A stretch of DNA of 7,557 nucleotides from Planctomycetota bacterium (GTDB taxonomy: Bacteria > Planctomycetota > Planctomycetia > Pirellulales > Thermoguttaceae): positions 1 to 7,557 of the forward strand of contig JABMRP010000789.1 of the NCBI GenBank assembly GCA_013202535.1, read 5' to 3'. Of the stretch, positions 5,956 to 7,557 are shown one piece after another (position 1 is the first letter of the stretch; every line of letters starts with the position of its first letter). The notes beneath the pieces were generated by a model. That model made no database searches. It was not told the DNA's origin and was given only the letters and a program-made list of their open reading frames with translations. The translations under genes and the position numbers were made by a program.

Positions 5956-7371
5956 ATGAGCGAACCGACGAAAACCGTCCTCCAGCGCCGCGCGTTCTTG
6001 GGCAAGATCGTCGGCGGTGGCACGGCAGCCGCGTTGGCATTGTCGGGGCGGTCGGGTTCCGCGGCGGCCAAGGAACCGCGGTTGGAAGCGGGCGAGGGCG
6101 TGGTGGATACGACACCACCGCTGGGGATCGAGATGGCCGGATTCCATCGCCCGGCCGGCAAGGAACGCCGAATTGTCGGCATCCGCCGGCCGGCCGCGGC
6201 CCGAGCGCTCGTGCTCCGACTGGGAGATGCGAAAGCGGCGATGGTGTCGCTGGATATCTGCGGCGTCTCACGCCAGATGACGGCTCGAGTTCAAACACGG
6301 ATCGCCAAGCAACTCGGCGTTCCGGCCGCGAACGTCCGCATCTGTGCCACGCACACGCATTCCATGCCCACGTTTCGATATTTTCGCCAGTGGGGCGCCA
6401 TTTCGCCGGAGTACATGGCCTCGGTCGAGACGAAGATAGTCCGGGCGGTGGAGATGGCCAAGGACGATCTCGCTCCGGCCGCGCTGTACCTGGGCAAGAG
6501 CCGGGCTCCCGGGGCCAGCAACAATCGCACCACCAAGACCTGGAAGACCGACGAGCAGTTCACCAAGGATTCCACGGATGCCCAGCGCTGGCTCGACACG
6601 ACGGTCCACGTACTGCATTTTGATCGGGGCGAAGGGTCACGCAACCTGCTTTGGTATCATTTTTCCGCCCATCCGGTCTGCTACCAGGACGATAACGCCG
6701 GACCCGACTGGCCCGGACTCGTCGCTGAGTTGGTCCGCCAGAAGCACGGAATGGCTCCGTCGTACTTGCAGGGCCATTGCGGCGACGTGAACGCCGGCGA
6801 CGCGAGCCATTGGATTGGCGCGGCCGAGAAGACAGCCGAACCGGTGGCTGCCGCGATTACCCGGGCGATCGAAACGGCCAGGCAAGTGAAAGTTGACACC
6901 CTGCGCATGCAAACGCGGCAGAGCCGGCTCCCGCTCGACATGGAACGGTTCGGCCAGTGGCTGGCCGCGTACCGTAAGGACCCGTCGAAGTGCAGCGGCG
7001 GCTCTTGGGTCGATGCGGGCTTTGCCGAAGACTGGTTTCAAAGCTCGGTGAAGCGCGACATCACCCAGACACACACGACGGTTCCGCTCAGTGCGATGCA
7101 GTTGGGCGAACTGGGGCTCGTATTTCATCCGTCGGAGCTTTACACTTGCTACGGCCTGACCATCCGCCGGGATTCGCCGCTGGAAGACACGCTCGTGGTC
7201 GGCTACACCGACGATATCATCGGCTACCTGCCGGACCCGAACGCCTTCAAGGCCGGTGAGTATTCGGCGATCACCGTCCCCAAAATCATCGACTTGCCGC
7301 CTTTTGCCCCCACTGCCGCAAGGACCCTGACCGGAGACACCGTGGCGATGCTCAAAAGGCTGATCGCCTGA
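5956..7371 (+). CDS. Tat-exported neutral/alkaline ceramidase-fold hydrolase
   Basis: A 471-aa protein of the neutral/alkaline non-lysosomal ceramidase family, zinc amidases that release fatty acid from ceramide. A twin-arginine leader is clear (RRAFLG, 11-16, then an Ala/Gly-rich core to about residue 38). The N-terminal fold begins GEGVVDTTPPLGIEMAGF, the family's usual 'D-x-T-P' opening. Zinc-ligand motifs are present: ATHTHS (131-136), HFSAHP (235-240), HPSELY with Glu394, and VVGYTDDIIGYLPD (Tyr417 and Tyr424). The hexapeptide GDVSPN, whose serine is essential in human neutral ceramidase, is GDVNAG here (276-281), so the serine is Asn279. The C-terminal immunoglobulin-like domain of full ceramidases (about 650-780 aa) seems to be missing. 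It may therefore hydrolyse another amide or ester rather than ceramide. It lies 36 nt after the oxidoreductase, with AAGGAAA as ribosome binding site. Confidence 0.85.
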   Translation: MSEPTKTVLQRRAFLGKIVGGGTAAALALSGRSGSAAAKEPRLEAGEGVVDTTPPLGIEMAGFHRPAGKERRIVGIRRPAAARALVLRLGDAKAAMVSLDICGVSRQMTARVQTRIAKQLGVPAANVRICATHTHSMPTFRYFRQWGAISPEYMASVETKIVRAVEMAKDDLAPAALYLGKSRAPGASNNRTTKTWKTDEQFTKDSTDAQRWLDTTVHVLHFDRGEGSRNLLWYHFSAHPVCYQDDNAGPDWPGLVAELVRQKHGMAPSYLQGHCGDVNAGDASHWIGAAEKTAEPVAAAITRAIETARQVKVDTLRMQTRQSRLPLDMERFGQWLAAYRKDPSKCSGGSWVDAGFAEDWFQSSVKRDITQTHTTVPLSAMQLGELGLVFHPSELYTCYGLTIRRDSPLEDTLVVGYTDDIIGYLPDPNAFKAGEYSAITVPKIIDLPPFAPTAARTLTGDTVAMLKRLIA

Positions 7372-7421
7372 TCCGGGTGCGAGATTACCGGCTGACGACT
7401 GAAAGCATACGGAGGAGAAGA

Positions 7422-7557
7422 ATGGTACCGCGATTATCGTGTCTGCTCATCGCGGGGTTGCTGTGCTCTGCCGCCGAAGCCGCCGACCGGCCCAACGTGG
7501 TGTTGATCGTCTGCGACGACCTCAACGATTACATCACCGGGATGGGCGGGCATCCTC
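7422..7557 (+). CDS. Exported sulfatase, N-terminal part (partial at right edge)
   Basis: The first 45 codons of a type I (formylglycine-dependent) sulfatase, open to the window end. Residues 1-20 are a Sec signal peptide (core CLLIAGLLCSAAEA); the Cys does not sit in a proper lipobox. The mature start RPNVVLIVCDDLNDYITGMGGHP is the hallmark first strand and metal-binding Asp pair (DD) of sulfatases. The DDLND...GGHP form is frequent in planctomycete members related to iduronate-2-sulfatase and choline-sulfatase-like groups. The catalytic C/S-x-P-x-R motif lies beyond the window, so activity cannot be judged. GGAGG (7411-7415) is 6 nt before the ATG at 7422, and the gene follows the ceramidase-fold gene by 50 nt, completing the visible part of the operon. 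It would remove sulfate esters from a glycan. Confidence 0.88.
   Translation, partial: MVPRLSCLLIAGLLCSAAEAADRPNVVLIVCDDLNDYITGMGGHP

Noticed and set aside
7422..7557. Lipoprotein signal on the sulfatase fragment
   Set aside because: The Cys follows Leu-Leu rather than a small residue, so the lipobox rule is not met; a Sec signal is the better reading.

Overview
This window reads as bacterial chromosome from a GC-rich, secretory glycan degrader, most likely a member of the Planctomycetota (Pirellulales-like). That assignment is inferred from the gene content: exported Gfo/Idh/MocA and ceramidase-fold proteins with twin-arginine leaders, a GH33 sialidase, a planctomycete-style sulfatase N-terminus, and a sugar porter paired with an exported propeller-like protein. 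No rRNA or marker gene is present to confirm it.

Layout. Positions 1-1737 (minus strand) hold a two-gene unit: an MFS sugar porter (TTG start at 1737), then 46 nt later the N-terminus of an exported propeller-like protein that runs off the left edge. Positions 1738-2265 are a roughly 0.5-kb intergenic stretch with a candidate promoter and a hairpin for the porter at one end and a strong promoter/operator at the other. Positions 2266-3298 (plus) encode a toxin-antitoxin pair in toxin-first order: a HigB/RelE (Gp49-type) toxin, overlapping by 8 nt a 221-aa antitoxin with two XRE-type helix-turn-helix domains. The promoter (TTGACT, 17-nt spacer, extended -10 GATAAT) has a perfect 7-4-7 palindrome in its spacer. 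A 20-codon ORF with an excellent ribosome binding site follows at 3320-3382 and may be the stump of a third gene. This block is visibly less GC-rich than its flanks and looks like an acquired module.

Positions 3414-4526 (minus) encode a secreted sialidase. A divergent regulatory region (4527-4722) separates it from a plus-strand operon: a Tat-exported Gfo/Idh/MocA protein lacking the usual EKP lysine, a Tat-exported neutral-ceramidase-fold hydrolase in which the classical GDVSPN serine is Asn, and the first 45 codons of a sulfatase cut by the right edge.

How they may work together (inference): the exported sialidase, the GH109-like oxidoreductase-fold enzyme, the amidase of ceramidase fold and the sulfatase would together suit dismantling a sialylated and sulfated glycoconjugate (mucin-type glycan or glycosphingolipid), with the sugar porter taking up a released monosaccharide. 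The toxin-antitoxin block is probably an unrelated insertion between the two catabolic units. The points most worth a second look are the double-HTH antitoxin with its operator and downstream stump, the catalytic-residue departures in the two Tat-exported enzymes, and their pairing with a sialidase.
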